Shown one piece after another: positions 37,851-50,081 of a stretch of DNA of 64,000 nucleotides (positions are counted from its first letter, which is position 1; each line of letters opens with the position of its first letter). Under the pieces are notes generated by a model. It had not been told where the DNA came from and made no database searches. It saw nothing but the letters and a program-made list of their open reading frames with translations. The translations under genes and the position numbers were made by a program. This DNA is from Panaeolus papilionaceus (taxonomy: Eukaryota > Basidiomycota > Agaricomycetes > Agaricales), in contig JADNRZ010000004.1 in the NCBI GenBank assembly GCA_015501605.1, positions 1,922,001 through 1,986,000 of the forward strand, in the 5' to 3' direction.

Positions 37851-40275
37851 ATGTCCAGTGATATTACGGATAGAGCATCCCCTCCCTATACGCACAACGA
37901 TAACGAGCACCGCCGATCAACCGAACCGCCCCTGGAGTACAAGATTCATCGATACGGTATCTTCAGCGTCGCTTTCGATCCTGTCTCATGGCTGGTACCG
38001 GAAGGGATCTATGCACTGCACGAGTTCATCGTTAACCTTAGCAACCCTGTTAGGTTTATGACTGAGGTGTTCTGGCTTTCTCCCCCTGCATTTATGTGGT
38101 TTATTCTGTGTCAAGTGTTGCACCCTCTGATGTCAACCGTCCATATTTTGACGCTGTATCGAGCATTTGGTATTGTAAGTCACTTTTTAGATATATTCAG
38201 TTACTTGGAATGTTGATAAAGTTTAGGTTGAGAGAATCGTCCAAGCTGGCTTTCATCATGTGGAAGCTGAACTCCGCATGTTGTGGCTATGTGCCTTGCT
38301 ATCCGTTCTCTGTAGCCTTTGTTGCGCGATTGCGTTCGAGCAAGTGTAGGTCATTCTCCAATTGAGCTTGGTATTAATATTTAATTAATTTTTAGTTTGG
38401 CGTGTCGTCGATGCATTGGAGGCATAATGCGTAGACATTGGACTCCGCTAATGGTTTCAGGTATGTTCCGGTTTGTTCATATATTATTCATGCTCCGATT
38501 TTAACTTCCCTTTAGCCTCGCTTCATCCGGAATCTGGGGAAGCCGCTAAGAGGGTCCTTCCATTCGAATCCGAGTATGGTCTGTTCATTCCGGGGTGGGA
38601 CCAGCTGTATAATTACACAACGCAAGTCCGCAACGTCGTGGAGGTTTTGCTACACACCCTCGCCTTTGTCTGCATTTTTCTGCATACGAATAATTGGGTG
38701 CTTCGAGTTATCACTGGTGTTATTATAATTTGGACTTCGCATCTGCAAATTTACCCTTCGTTTTGGACGAGAGGTAAACCTTTCATTCAACTTCTACCTC
38801 CCGCCCTAATGACGTCATTCAGGTTATACGTTTTGGTCTCATAACGAGAACTATCGCGGACTTGGAAATCTCTTTCGCACCATCTTTTCACAAGAATACC
38901 ATGAGTACTTCAAGAAGGAAGGTATAACACAAACTGTGGAAAATGGTATGCTCTTCTTGGGACTGGATTCTTCTTCGACTAACCTTCGGTGTAGAATATA
39001 GAAGAAAGAGCGAACGTGTGTTCAAGTCGACCGGAGATGTGGACACCTGGCACCTTTTGGCGCTTGATCCAACAGGACCACTACTCAGACGCATTCCGTC
39101 TTTTTTTCAGCCTATGGTATGTCTCAAATTTCCGACGAAAACGATTCTCTTTGAGCCAAGTAACTAGGCATTCGCACTTCTCGTTGCCTACCCTTCGCTT
39201 GCACCGTCGGCCATCGCGCTTATGGGCACTTTCCCGTTCGCGCTAACCATCGTTTCGTCTGGTATTAGTCGCCTCACTACTCTCCCACTTGGTTCACTCG
39301 CCAAGGTCAGGAGATCAATCGACGACTTCCTCGATTTCCTCGATGCACAAGACTGCCATGTTTCGGATGTGCGGACCAATCGTGACGAGAAGTCACTCCC
39401 AGATAGTTTCGATATTGACCTCGAGCAAGTGATTGTAAACACTAATTTTCTACTGACCACTGACATGACATACGCCATCTACAGTTCGCCATCTGGATCC
39501 GAAGAGCTTTCCCCTACCTTCCCTCATCACCGCATCAGCTGTGGTGAACTCGTGGTCGTCGTCGCCGATGAACAACATACGCAATCGACGCTTCTTCAGA
39601 GCATAGCAGGGATTGGAGCCGCCGATGGTGTGCAGGTCTCAATTAACGGCATTCATCTTTCGAAATTGGACCAAGACGTCTATCGAAAATCCGTCGTCTT
39701 TGTTGACCATTCTGATGATACACTTCTCCCTGGTACCTTGCATGACAACTTGCTCTGGACAGTCAACCTCCTTCGAGCTGAAGCTGGTATGAGACCTATC
39801 GAGCTCAGTGCTAGTGACTATAGGTTCTGCAGTTCTATCCTCGAAGGGGTTTGCGAAGGGAATCCACGTACTGTTCTTAAACTTGAGGACTGCGATGTCT
39901 GCGTCGATACTGGATACAGTTATTCAGCTGGGAAGTATGCCCTCGCTGCTCGACGTCATCATGAACGTCCATCCGTCAAAGGTTGGCAGATTACCAAGGA
40001 AGACCGACAATTGATTTCGATGTGAGTATTCATTCTGTTCCCTATTGCATGTCGCTAAAACACAGGTCATCAGAACGCGCGCTTTCCTCAAAGCGAAATA
40101 TGGACCCACAACGAAATTGGTGATTTTCGATAACGCCGCTAGCTCCTTCGATGCCGTCACGGAGCGCAGAATCTTCGAGGCGTTCGCAGCTGTGGCGTCG
40201 TCTTCTAATCAAACTCTTATTTATTCTACGTGCCGTATTCACGGAATCGCAGAGAAGGCCAAGCAGGTCTTGTGA
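37851..40275 (+). CDS. ABC transporter-like protein with degenerate nucleotide-binding domain
   Basis: Eight exons (37851-38174, 38227-38345, 38396-38460, 38516-38773, 38823-38945, 38995-39116, 39168-40021, 40074-40275) join without a frame break to give 688 aa. The N-terminal half has several hydrophobic segments (around residues 75-110, 125-150, 195-235 and 338-365), as in a half ABC transporter. The C-terminal half is recognisably an ABC ATPase by its frame: V-Q-V-S-I-N-G-I-H-L-S-K-L-D, L-P-G-T-L-H-D-N-L-L-W, R-Q-L-I-S-I-T-R-A-F-L-K, L-V-I-F-D-N-A-A-S-S-F-D-A. All catalytic motifs are altered: Walker A reads A-D-E-Q-H-T-Q-S-T (470-478, no Lys), the signature reads I-T-K-E-D, Walker B has Asn642 for Glu, and the H-loop His is Cys675. 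ATP hydrolysis seems impossible. A regulatory or structural role, or early decay, are the options. Confidence 0.75.
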
Positions 40276-41788
40276 GTGATGATGCAGATCTACATCGGTG
40301 GTTTGAGCATCCGACTGACATATACCCCGACACAGATGTCTTCGGAAGTCCGACCATGGACCAACTCTCCATTCTGGCGACCATGAATCCCTGTATCGGG
40401 ACGATGATGCCTACGAAGCCCTTTACGATGCTCAACTGCTCCTCCCTGTGCCATGATATCGTTTCACCCATTTTCTTACATTCCGTTTCCTCGCTCCTTG
40501 TACCAATCGTAATGCACAATTTATCCTTGTAGTTGACTTTTTAATTTGTATATATAATTTATTTGTATTTTAGCCTCTTTGTAGCGTTTTTTTATATTGA
40601 GAAGATCTGTGCTCGCACAGATCGCTCTTCTTGGTCACGTGAGCGAGCCGCAACACTCGCCATCCATTCCACTCCGTATCTGTATTATCTTTACCGCCTC
40701 GCTTTCTCGCCGGTTCAGCGTCTCTCGCTCGGCTCTCTATATCTTTATCCTTTTAATTTCTTTTCCCACCCACCCTCTCCTTCTAACCTGGGAAGAAGAT
40801 TCACGGCTAATACCATCTGAGTTCATCTCTTCTCTCTGCTTGAAAACGTCTCAACCAAATCACACCCTTAGATATGAGGGTATTTTGGTTTGGTGTGATA
40901 AGATATAAGTTAAACATTGTACCCTCTCTCATCTGTGCAGGTTCGAGTGGTAGCCTAGGGGTAGAGAGCCATTGGTCACGGTGGGGCGCATCCTCATCCG
41001 ACCATTGGCTCTTGACCTGGGAAGTGGGGCAGTGGTCTTCGGGCCATCGCCCTCTTTCCACCCCCAAGCTGTAGCCTCTAGGCTACTACCTCCTCTGCAT
41101 GACGAGCGAACGGAAAGACGCAAGACTAAAGTTGTAGGATAATTCAAGAAATTTAATATATCGCTTTATCTATCCTCTTGAACGTCTGCTTGTCGTAGAT
41201 TTCGACGTCACTGGCTCCGATTTCGCTTGAATTGAAAAGCTGTGCTGGTGGAGTGCCTATTTATAGCACTGGTAAACATCGCGTGTGTCAGGAGGATTAC
41301 TCAATGCTCGTGGTAGCGGCTGCTGATCGAAGCTCGACGCATGGGCATCGAGCCATCGAGCATCAATAGTAGAAATAACGATTCGTTCTACAACAAGTGA
41401 CTGACGTCTGCATAGCACCAGGACAGTCGAGTGTTTCAAGGTGTCAAAACTCCGTCGCAACCAGGTTCGATGGCGCCATGATCCTATTCTGCATCGAAGC
41501 ATCTGTGTTTAGACCTCTGGACATATTGTTAGATGCCTTTCGGTTGCTCTTCCCGTCATCGGTAATTATAGACCTCGGCAGGGATATTATACCTACACTT
41601 GTCAGAGCAGAAACCAATGTCAGTCACGCTTCTCCTAAATATAGCTGCGTTTGTGATTCCGACACTAGCGCAGCCTGTTTCCTTTAAACATGCTTCATTG
41701 TCTAATTTAGCTTCCCTCCCACAACACATTTCCCCCGTTCTCCTCCCCATTCACATCTCCCTTCTTTCACCACCGTCACCAGCCAGCT
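40276..41788. other. Intergenic, 1.5 kb, with nested inverted repeats
   Basis: The ABC-like gene's 3' flank is followed by a GC-richer block with nested inverted repeats (40949-41090) and then the upstream region of the first glucanase. No gene supported. Confidence 0.4.
40949..41090. repeat. Nested inverted repeats able to form a hairpin
   Basis: Inner arms AGAGCCATTGGTC (40965-40977) and its exact complement (41000-41012) are separated by 22 nt. An outer pair, GTAGCCTAG (40950-40958) and CTAGGCTAC (41078-41086), encloses them. The right outer arm itself lies in a small palindrome (41071-41086). Confidence 0.75.
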
Positions 41789-44527
41789 ATGGAGACGGGA
41801 TACTCCCCTGCCCCCTCATCTCACCTTATGATGCCGAAGGAGACTGCTCAGCAGCCCTACCATTACTCACTCGTCTCCGATGACACGCAATCGCAAATGG
41901 CTGAGAATCTAGTACCCGGTAATAATAGCTACCAGGCTCTAAATCATCAACCAACAAAGCAAACGCGATGGTTCAAGCGCAAAGCGCTACTGGCAGCCTT
42001 TGCGCTCGCTGCAATCATCGCTCTCTTCCTCGCCATCTTCCTTCCTGTATTCTTCGTTGTGGTCCGTAAGCAGAATGACCCAAAAGAGCGCAACACGAGT
42101 AATCATCCAAGTGGGACTGCCAGCGGTGCTGCACCAACTGGGACACAACCGACAAAATTACCAAATGGTGTGCTGGTGAGTGATGCGGCCCAATTTGACG
42201 TTCTTAGCCTCGTCGCTTAACTCAATGCTTCGTGTTTTATTCAAGATGGGAGGAGATGGATCAACTGTAACGATGGAGAATGGAACAACTTTCACGTATC
42301 ATAATTCATTTGGAGGGTTTTGTGCGTCCATTCACTACAAATTACACTCCTGGTGACTGATATGATATCGCTATTTGAATAATACAGGGGTGCAAGATCC
42401 AAATAATCCATACAATGATAACGCTCAGCCTAACTCCTGGACACCACCGTTGAATACTACTTGGAGATGGGGAATCGATAGAGTATACGGTGTCAATCTC
42501 GGTGGTTTGTTCGTGCTTGAGCCATTCATCACCTCGGCTTTCTTCCAAAGGTACCCCCCAGCGGCGGATGAGTTCACTCTGACACAGTTGATGGCGGCGG
42601 ACACCGCTAACGGCGGCATCGGGCAGCTTGAAGACCATTACAATACATTCATTGTGAGTAGCCATCTTCCACCAATGTATTATCCAACACAGCAATCGTA
42701 GCCGACCAATTCAACAATTCTAACCCTTGTCCTATTTTTAGACTGAGCTTGACATCGCGCAAATTGCAGGTGCGTATACAGCCACATAGCATTTCCATTC
42801 CTTCTCTCAGATGATGTTCTGACACTCGTTCTGTGCATAGGTGCTGGATTAAATTTCATTCGAATTCCTCTTGGATTTTGGGCAATCGAGACGTACGATG
42901 GAGAGCCATTTTTAGAACGCACATCGTGGAAGTATGTTTGGAGATTTTTGTTCTATTTTTTGTGAACTGCGGTTGACTTTGGCCGCTAGGTATTTCGTCC
43001 GGGTCCTCGGATGGGCAAGGAAGTATGGCTTGCGCGTGTGTTTGGATTTCCATGCCCTTCCAGGTTCACAGAATGGTATGTCATCATACAACAACACTCC
43101 ACAAGGAAGAGACGCTGACCTCAAGCAAATCCCCTCAGCTTTCAATCATTCCGGAAAGTAAGTCTTGAACCGCCTGATGATACCGAGACGTTTTGCTCAT
43201 ATTAATTTTGAAGAATCGGAGCAGTCAACTGGCTCGCAGGGAACATGGGTCTGGCAAATGCGGAACGGGCATTATATTACTTGCGGGTCCTCACCGAGTT
43301 CATCACCCAGCCTGAGTATCAGAACGTCGTTGTGATCTTGGGTATTGTAAATGAGCCGTTGGTATCGACGATCGGCTTGGATGCCGTTACGAGTTTCAAT
43401 CTCAAGGCTCATGATATGATTCGATCGATAACTGGATTAGGATCAGGACACGGGCCTGTGAGTTTCGCGTTCGCGTTAAGGTTTGCTATGCATGTATTGA
43501 CCCTTGACTTGCTAGTACATTGCCTTTGGAGATGGATTCCGTGTTTTGTCTACTTATGCGGGCTATCTCGCCGGGGCTGATCGCATGATTTTGGATCAGC
43601 ATCCCTATTTTGCGTTCCAAGGCCCTTTCACGAATCCCATTGGTGTTGTTGGGGATAGTGGTGTTGCTGGTGGTGATTGGCCACAAATGGCATGCGACGC
43701 ATGGGGGGCAACGACCAACACTTCGTACGTTCACTCGTGATCATCGGGGGTCCGTCTAATTGAAACTTTCTATGTTAGGCGTAGCGCTTTTGGTGTCACT
43801 ATGGCTGGTGAGATGTCTGCCTCGCCTAACGACTGCGGTTTGTACATGCGTGGTGTAAATATCACATCCGCCAATCCTCAATGTCCAGAATACGATACCT
43901 GGGAGACGTGGAATACGACGATGAAGGCCGGTATTCAAAACTATGTGTCTGCCTCCTTTGACGCTCTTGGTGATTGGTTCTTCTGGACGTGGAAGGTATG
44001 CAAATAGTATTTCCGCGCATTGTTGATCTTGCTCATAAAAACCAATGTAGATTGCACCTTCACTTGCAGGCCGTGTCGAAACGCCGCTTTGGTCGTACTC
44101 ACTTGGATTGGAGAACGGCTGGATTCCCAAGGATCCTCGAACTGCTTTGGGTATGTGTGCGTCGCTTGGTCTCGCCGACACGCCGTTCGATGGACCTTTC
44201 CAACCATGGCAAACTGGCGGTACCCCTTCGACGATCGATTCAGCTTCATCGACGCAGTTCCCTTGGCCTCCACCAGCGATTACAAATGCCGATGTCGCCG
44301 TCGATCTGCTCCCAACGTACACCAATACGGGCCTCATTATCACGATGCCACCGCCCACGTTCACCGCCGCACCAGCGTCTGTTACGCAACCCGTCGATGG
44401 GTGGTTCAACACGGCAGACACCGATGGAGGCATCACGCCAATTGCTGGATGCCCGTATCCTAATCAGTATGATGGTATCTTTAATGTAATTCCGACAGCA
44501 CCGTGTACAGGGCCCACGGCGACATAA
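41789..44527 (+). CDS. GH5 exo-beta-1,3-glucanase, type II membrane-anchored, copy 1
   Basis: A multi-exon gene with about ten short introns. The cytosolic N-terminus of about 65 residues is polar and is followed by one membrane segment (about residues 66-92), as in type II wall glucanases. The luminal catalytic domain has the GH5 markers [33 protein letters not shown], the acid/base Glu in G-I-V-N-E-P (43352-43354) and the nucleophile Glu in M-A-G-E-M-S (43810-43812; GEWS or GEFS is more usual). The enzyme should cleave glucose from beta-1,3-glucan at the cell surface during wall remodelling. The protein ends soon after the conserved P-T-A-P-C-T-G-P block, without the Pro tail of its neighbour. 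Confidence 0.9.
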
Positions 44528-45254
44528 AACCGTTTCCAGCCCACGCGGCTACCTCGTTATGACCTCACGATTTATCGCACACCCTCCGACCTCCGAAGAT
44601 ACAGTCGTATCTACTACTCCTCGGCATGCAGGCTATTATGATACCTGCCGTAGGGTCTACGTTATGCCGCTGCTATATCTGGGACACTCTTGTGAATGAA
44701 GGCATGGACATTTTTATCAGAATTCGTTAATTTTTTTTCGTTGTCGTTCCTTCAGTATTTTCGTTGGACAATCACATAGTTGCATCGAGACATAATACCC
44801 ATCATTCTTTTATTTGGACATTAATTATGTATAGATAGCGTATAGGAATGTTTCTGAGGCAGTTTCACGGTAAACGAACGTTCGAAGGCCGAGGTGCGCA
44901 GGTTTCGTCAAGGTCGTTTTACCCTCGGTTTGGGACCGAATCTGACAAAGTATACAGATAAAAACCCAAAAAGACCAAACACGGACTTAAAATAGGACCA
45001 ATCACGGAAATTGTCCCGGAAGTTGATCACGTTGAACCTCTGAAAGGCCCCACGATAATGAAACGCACTTGAAATGAACTGTATTCTTGGAAACCTTCAA
45101 GGGTGTTGCTCAGAATCCTCGTGTACAACGGCATAATAGCCCCAAAGTCCTCAACATGTTGACATTCATTGGACTTTGCTCCGTCCTTTACCTCTTCACC
45201 GCTCCTCCTTCACGATAAAGTGTTAAAAACCGGTAGGACCACCAGGTTTTTCTA
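44528..45254. other. Intergenic between the tandem glucanases
   Basis: 3' flank of copy 1 and promoter of copy 2, same strand. No gene or repeat noticed. Confidence 0.45.
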
Positions 45255-48200
45255 ATGTCAAGTGTGGGCTATAGCACCAGCCATCGCAGTCGACGACAAT
45301 CGGGCTACTCTAACCTTTACCCTCAATATGGACAAGCTGTAACAGGAGGATATACGCCGTCGAGTGACTCTAGGTCTGCCAGCGCATCCCAGATCAGAAA
45401 CCAATACTATAGTGCCCATGGACGACCACCAACTGGATATGCTCGGTCGCAGGCTAGCATGGCTAATCCCACTGCAAATATGTACGCTCGCTCGCATTAT
45501 AGCAGCAACAACAATTACAGTAATGGTCCGAATGGGTATGGACCACCGCCTCCAAGCTCGAACTACCGTTATCCTGCTGCTGCGTGGCGAGGACAGCTGG
45601 CTAGCCAAAATCTTCCACCACTCCAGCCGCCACCGCCTGCTGAGGAGGAACCTTGGTACAAACGCAAAAGCATTATGATAATGCTGGGCATTGTCACTGC
45701 ACTCATTATATTTCTTCCTATTTATTTCATCGTAATTGGGCGAGAGCAAAAGAAGTCGTCGCCACAAAACACGTCAACACAGCCGGGACCTTTCCCCACC
45801 AACTCATCTCCAGTGTCTAGTACGCTTGTGGTATGTGTTATTACTACGAATATGCGTTCTGTCATGGTAACTATTTACAGGTAGGAGGAGATGGGTCAAC
45901 AGTTACGATGGAAAATGGGACGCAATTCACTTATCAGAATGCGTTTGGGGGGTATTGTATGTTCCGTTTCATTCACGACGAACAATGTCTGACGTAGGAA
46001 TAGGGGCCATGGATCCTCAGGATCCTTTTACGAGTTTTGCCAGGGCTAACTCTTGGACACCACCGTTGAACACGACGTGGCAATGGGGAGTAGATCGTAT
46101 CAACGGGGTTAACTTGGGTGGGCTATTCGTCCTCGAACCATACATTACTCCAGCTTTTTACCAACGATATCCTGGGGCTGTCGACGAGTTTACTCTGAGT
46201 CAAATGATGGCAGCTGATACTGCCAACGGTGGTTTGTCTCAGCTGGAAAAGCATTACGACACGTTTATAGTAAGCAACATGTCTCTTCTTTCGCTTCGTA
46301 AATGCGGCAGGCAGCTTATCATGTGTTCAACCATAGACGGAGATGGACATCGCTCAAATAGCTGGTAAGCTTGTCGATTACGTGTCGTCTCGCTCATGGG
46401 AATTCAATGTCTGTCTAGGTGCTGGATTGAATTGGATTCGAATACCCTTGGCTTTCTGGGCAATCGAAACATGGGATGGAGAACCATTCTTGGAGAGGAC
46501 ATCCTGGACGTGAGTATCTATGTTTCCTTAGCGATATCTCTGGAGTCTTACGAACCTCGAACGTAGGTACTTTCTCCGCGTCGTCGAATGGGCACGAAAA
46601 TATGGTTTGAGGGTGTGTTTGGATCTTCACGCACTTCCTGGCTCTCAGAACGGTGAGAACACTCCGCATTCTTATCTCTTCATCTCTAACTTCTGTCGCT
46701 GACGTTACGCCCCTGCAGCATTGAATCATTCTGGAAAGTACGTCACCTTCATTACACTTCGGCATAAACATTTTATCTGATCTCGACTCATTTAGAGTTG
46801 GCACGCTGCAATGGCTGGCAGGTAATATGGGTATCGCCAACGCAGAGAGAAGCCTCTATTACCTTCGTATCATTACCGAATTCGTGACCCAGCCCCAGTA
46901 CCGAGACCTCATCCCAATATTTGGTATCGTTAACGAACCGGTGTCGTCCTACGTGGGCCAAGACACGCTCACCACCTTTTACCTGCGAGCACACGAAATC
47001 ATTCGAGGTATCACAGGCATCGGTGCAGGAAGCGGACCGGTGAGCCTACTGATTAAAAATCGTCTTCTTCGTCGATGAATGAATCTAACGGTTCATTCGC
47101 CAGTTCATTGCAATCGGAGACGGTTTCATAGCCCTAGCGAATTGGACGAACTTCCTCCAAGGCTCCGATAGAATCATGATCGACTTTCATGCGTACCATG
47201 CATTCGATAACCCTCCCGTTCTGGGATCGATTACAGCTCCTAATGATCAAGGCGTGGTGGGTGGTGTATGGCCATCTCTAGCATGTGGTGGTTGGGGTGT
47301 CGGCATGAACGATTCGTACGTCCCATTTTATTTGGTACTCTTGGTGGCCTGTAATACTTACGATAACGACACTTCACCAGACGGAGAGGATTTGGCGTTA
47401 GCATTGCCGGCGAATTCTCGGCTGCAACAAACGACTGTGGTTTGTTCCTTCGCGGTGTCAACCAAACGTCTACCAATCCGATATGCTCTGAGTTCGATCC
47501 TTGGGAAGGGTGGAATAGTACAATGAAAGAAGGAATTCAGAACTGGGTTCTCGCGAGTTTTGATTCGTTAGGCGATTGGTTCTTTTGGACCTGGAAGGTA
47601 CTCGTTTACCTTCGTGCTGTCATTCGATGGCGTGTTGACAATATTCTGCAGATCGCACCTTCTCTTGCAGGACGCGTCGAGGCTCCTCAATGGTCCTACC
47701 AACTCGGACTTCAGAACGGGTGGATTCCTCAGGATCCGAGGACAGCGAACAGCTTCTGCGCTTCCGTCGGTGTGCCAGGTAATCCCTTTGTTGGACCCTT
47801 CCAGCCATGGCAGGTGGGCAGCACTGCATCCTCGATATCTCCATCTTCGTCATCCCAATTTGCATGGCCGCCAACGCATATTACCAACGCTGCAGTTCCT
47901 GTATCACTCCTACCCACATACACAAGCACCGATAGCATCATAACTTTACCCCCTCCGACATTCACATCTGCACCAGCTTCGCTGACGGGTGGGTTCAATG
48001 GATGGTATAATAGCGCTGATACCGTTGGAGGTGTCACAGCTGTCTCGGGATGCCCATATCCATTTCAATATGATGGAATCTTCTCAGTAATACCGACGGC
48101 ACCGTGTACAGGCCCAACACCTGCCCCGCCACCACCTGCCCCCCCAGGCGACAACACATTGCCGAACGTACCCCCGCCTCCACCACCTTCGCCTACACCC

Positions 48201-48446
48201 GCACCCGCACCACCACCGCCTCCTCCTCCACCCCCGCCCCCACCGCCTTCGCCGTCTCCACCACCTCCGCCGCCGCCGCCTCCCCCGCCATCACCATCAC
48301 CTCCTCCTCCACAACCACCACCCCCAGACCCGAACCAGCCTCCGGCACCACCACCTCCGGATCCGAATGCACCTCCCCCACCGCCTTCTCCAACACCAGA
48401 CCCTAACCAACCACCTCCACCATCACCGCCTCCGCCTCCAAGTTGA
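45255..48446 (+). CDS. GH5 exo-beta-1,3-glucanase, type II membrane-anchored, copy 2 with Pro-rich tail
   Basis: Tandem paralogue of copy 1 in the same orientation with matching intron positions. The cytosolic part is longer (about 138 residues, Ser/Tyr/Asn/Pro-rich), and the membrane segment is at about 139-162. The catalytic domain is closely similar: acid/base Glu in G-I-V-N-E-P (46935-46937) and nucleophile Glu in I-A-G-E-F-S (47412-47414). The exon holding the nucleophile needs an intron from 47319 to the acceptor before 47392. Beyond P-C-T-G-P the protein adds about 110 residues made mostly of Pro, with Ser, Ala, Asp and Asn, which may span or bind the wall. A decayed copy of its last exon lies at about 51404-51774. 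Confidence 0.9.
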
Positions 48447-49649
48447 AAGGCTCGAGCGCGCTTAAACCTGGAAGGAAGGTTGTTGACTTCGGACCGTCTC
48501 GGCTTGTATTGTACTGTACGTCTTGCTTAGAACTGTAATCATAGAGATATGTAGCCTTTATTGGGGATTTGATGTGTATTATTTATTGTACAAATAGTTT
48601 TCGTTTTTGAAGTTGTGTTTGAGTTGCAGTGGAAATAAAAGGAGAAGATACAATCAAGTGTGAATAATCAAACACAAGAAACAATACTAAGAAACATCTA
48701 GGTCAAAGTGGATGGGTGAGCGAAATGGGTTCATCAGGGATAACGGTAGCGCCAACCAGCGGCATGGCTTGCTACCAAAAGCCTGCTCTTTATAGAATGT
48801 TGAAAGTTTCAAGCAGTCAACTCGGGGAAAAATCGGGTCTGTAGACATGCATACGATGTCGAGTAGGTTGAGGAGTCAGATTGCGAGCTGTTAAGATGTA
48901 TAATTTAGTACCTCAACATTATAATTTGTGTAATCAGACTCAATTCATCCAAAGGAGATACATTGAATCAACAACATCTTTCGCTGGAGCGGGGAAGACT
49001 AACAACGCGAAAATAATGCCAAGAAATCACTGGGACACAATCGGTTTAGTACCTCTATGAGGGTACTTAGGCGCTCGTTCATTATTATTTACCTGCCTAT
49101 CGAGAAAATATGAGTACTATCCTATGGTTATTATGCTCGGTGGTGCCTGTACTCCAAATCATATTAACCACATCAACTTCATCATTTAATTGAACACGGA
49201 ATTCGGGCTTCGAAAGATGCGGGGAATACAATCACCACTCGTCAACATTTGGTTGGCCCCTCCTAGTGCTCGCGTGGATGTTGAAGCTTTTATCATGGAG
49301 CTTTGGTTTCGTGTTAAGTAGTTTTGAAGAGCGCTGACCTCGACTCTGCGACCGTAAATCTAAGCACAGCCACTAATTACTGAATGGTGGGATTCAATTC
49401 CTAAACAGCCTTGCTACGCATGTAGTACAGAGCGCCACATTCAAATCCTCAGCCAAAACTTCTACCAAAATTTCACTAAAGCACACTCCCTAAAGGTAGC
49501 GGGTATTTCTCGATTTACTTTTTTGGCTTGTGCAAGCGGGAAAGCATGAAAAAGGGGCTAAAAAGCGAGAAAGCAGCAAAGATGAAAAGCTAGGGTCTTG
49601 CTCGCGAAAAGTAGCCCTCGCCGGTCATTTGCGTCCCTTCAATATACAA
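48447..49649. other. Intergenic, 1.2 kb, with an 892-bp block bounded by CTAGG
   Basis: 3' UTR of glucanase copy 2, then 48698-49594, a block absent from the second unit of the tandem duplication (single CTAGG at 52021). The block holds no gene, no terminal inverted repeats and no TG...CA ends. Confidence 0.55.
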
Positions 49650-50033
49650 TCAATATGAATCGGCTGCCCCATACCCATCGTCGTCTCCATAGTCGGTATA
49701 TAGGGGATCGGTGCTATGCCCAGCATCACCAGAGTTGATGACCATGGGATCAGTGCCATTTACAGGATCACCAGTGTCGACGACCATGGGATCAGTGCCA
49801 TGTCCAGCATCACCGGAGTCGGTGATGGGATCAATTGCACTGTAGCCACCGAGGAACCCAGGGGTGGCAAATATAGGTTCTGTTTCTGTGCAAAAGTGGT
49901 TTGATCGTGAGCGCTCCTCTGTTATCAATTATGGCAGGGACTATAGGGATAGGGGAGACTCACCGACGTCGTAGTCGCAGCACCACATACATGGCCAGCA
50001 GAGGAGGGAGTAGAATGCTGTGCAGCAAAACAT
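49650..50033 (-). CDS. Small Cys-rich membrane protein, copy 1 (ancestral start codon lost)
   Basis: Minus-strand exon 1 (ending 49964) and exon 2 (49650-49885) flank a 78-nt intron. The codon matching the ATG of the intact copy (52408) is ATA here (50081-50079), so translation would have to begin at the internal Met at 50033, M-F-C-C-T-A-F-Y-S, giving 101 aa and losing about 16 N-terminal residues of the membrane segment. The Cys pattern C-C-x6-L-L-C-W-P-C-x3-C-C-D-Y-D is kept. The acidic tail holds three tandem 13-14-residue units (I/T-D-P-M-V-x-D-x-G-D) where copy 2 has one. It may be a decaying gene or a shortened functional one. Confidence 0.5.
49710..49832 (-). repeat. Three tandem coding repeats (39, 42 and 42 bp)
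   Basis: Each unit starts with GATCCCAT on the minus strand and encodes D-P-M-V-x-D-x-G-D-x3-G-T or a close variant. The paralogous copy at 52059-52408 has a single unit, so the array expanded or contracted in frame. Confidence 0.85.
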
Positions 50034-50081
50034 GATGAAGAGGACAACTGGGATGGAGTAATAGCAGTGATAGTATGGTAT

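Noticed and set aside
40921..41100. A tRNA gene suggested by GGTTCGAGT-like and hairpin sequence
   Set aside because: No cloverleaf with acceptor stem, anticodon loop and spaced A and B boxes could be drawn.
48193..48406. Antisense Val/Ala/Glu-rich frame in the glucanase copy 2 tail
   Set aside because: Direct by-product of the Pro-rich sense codons.
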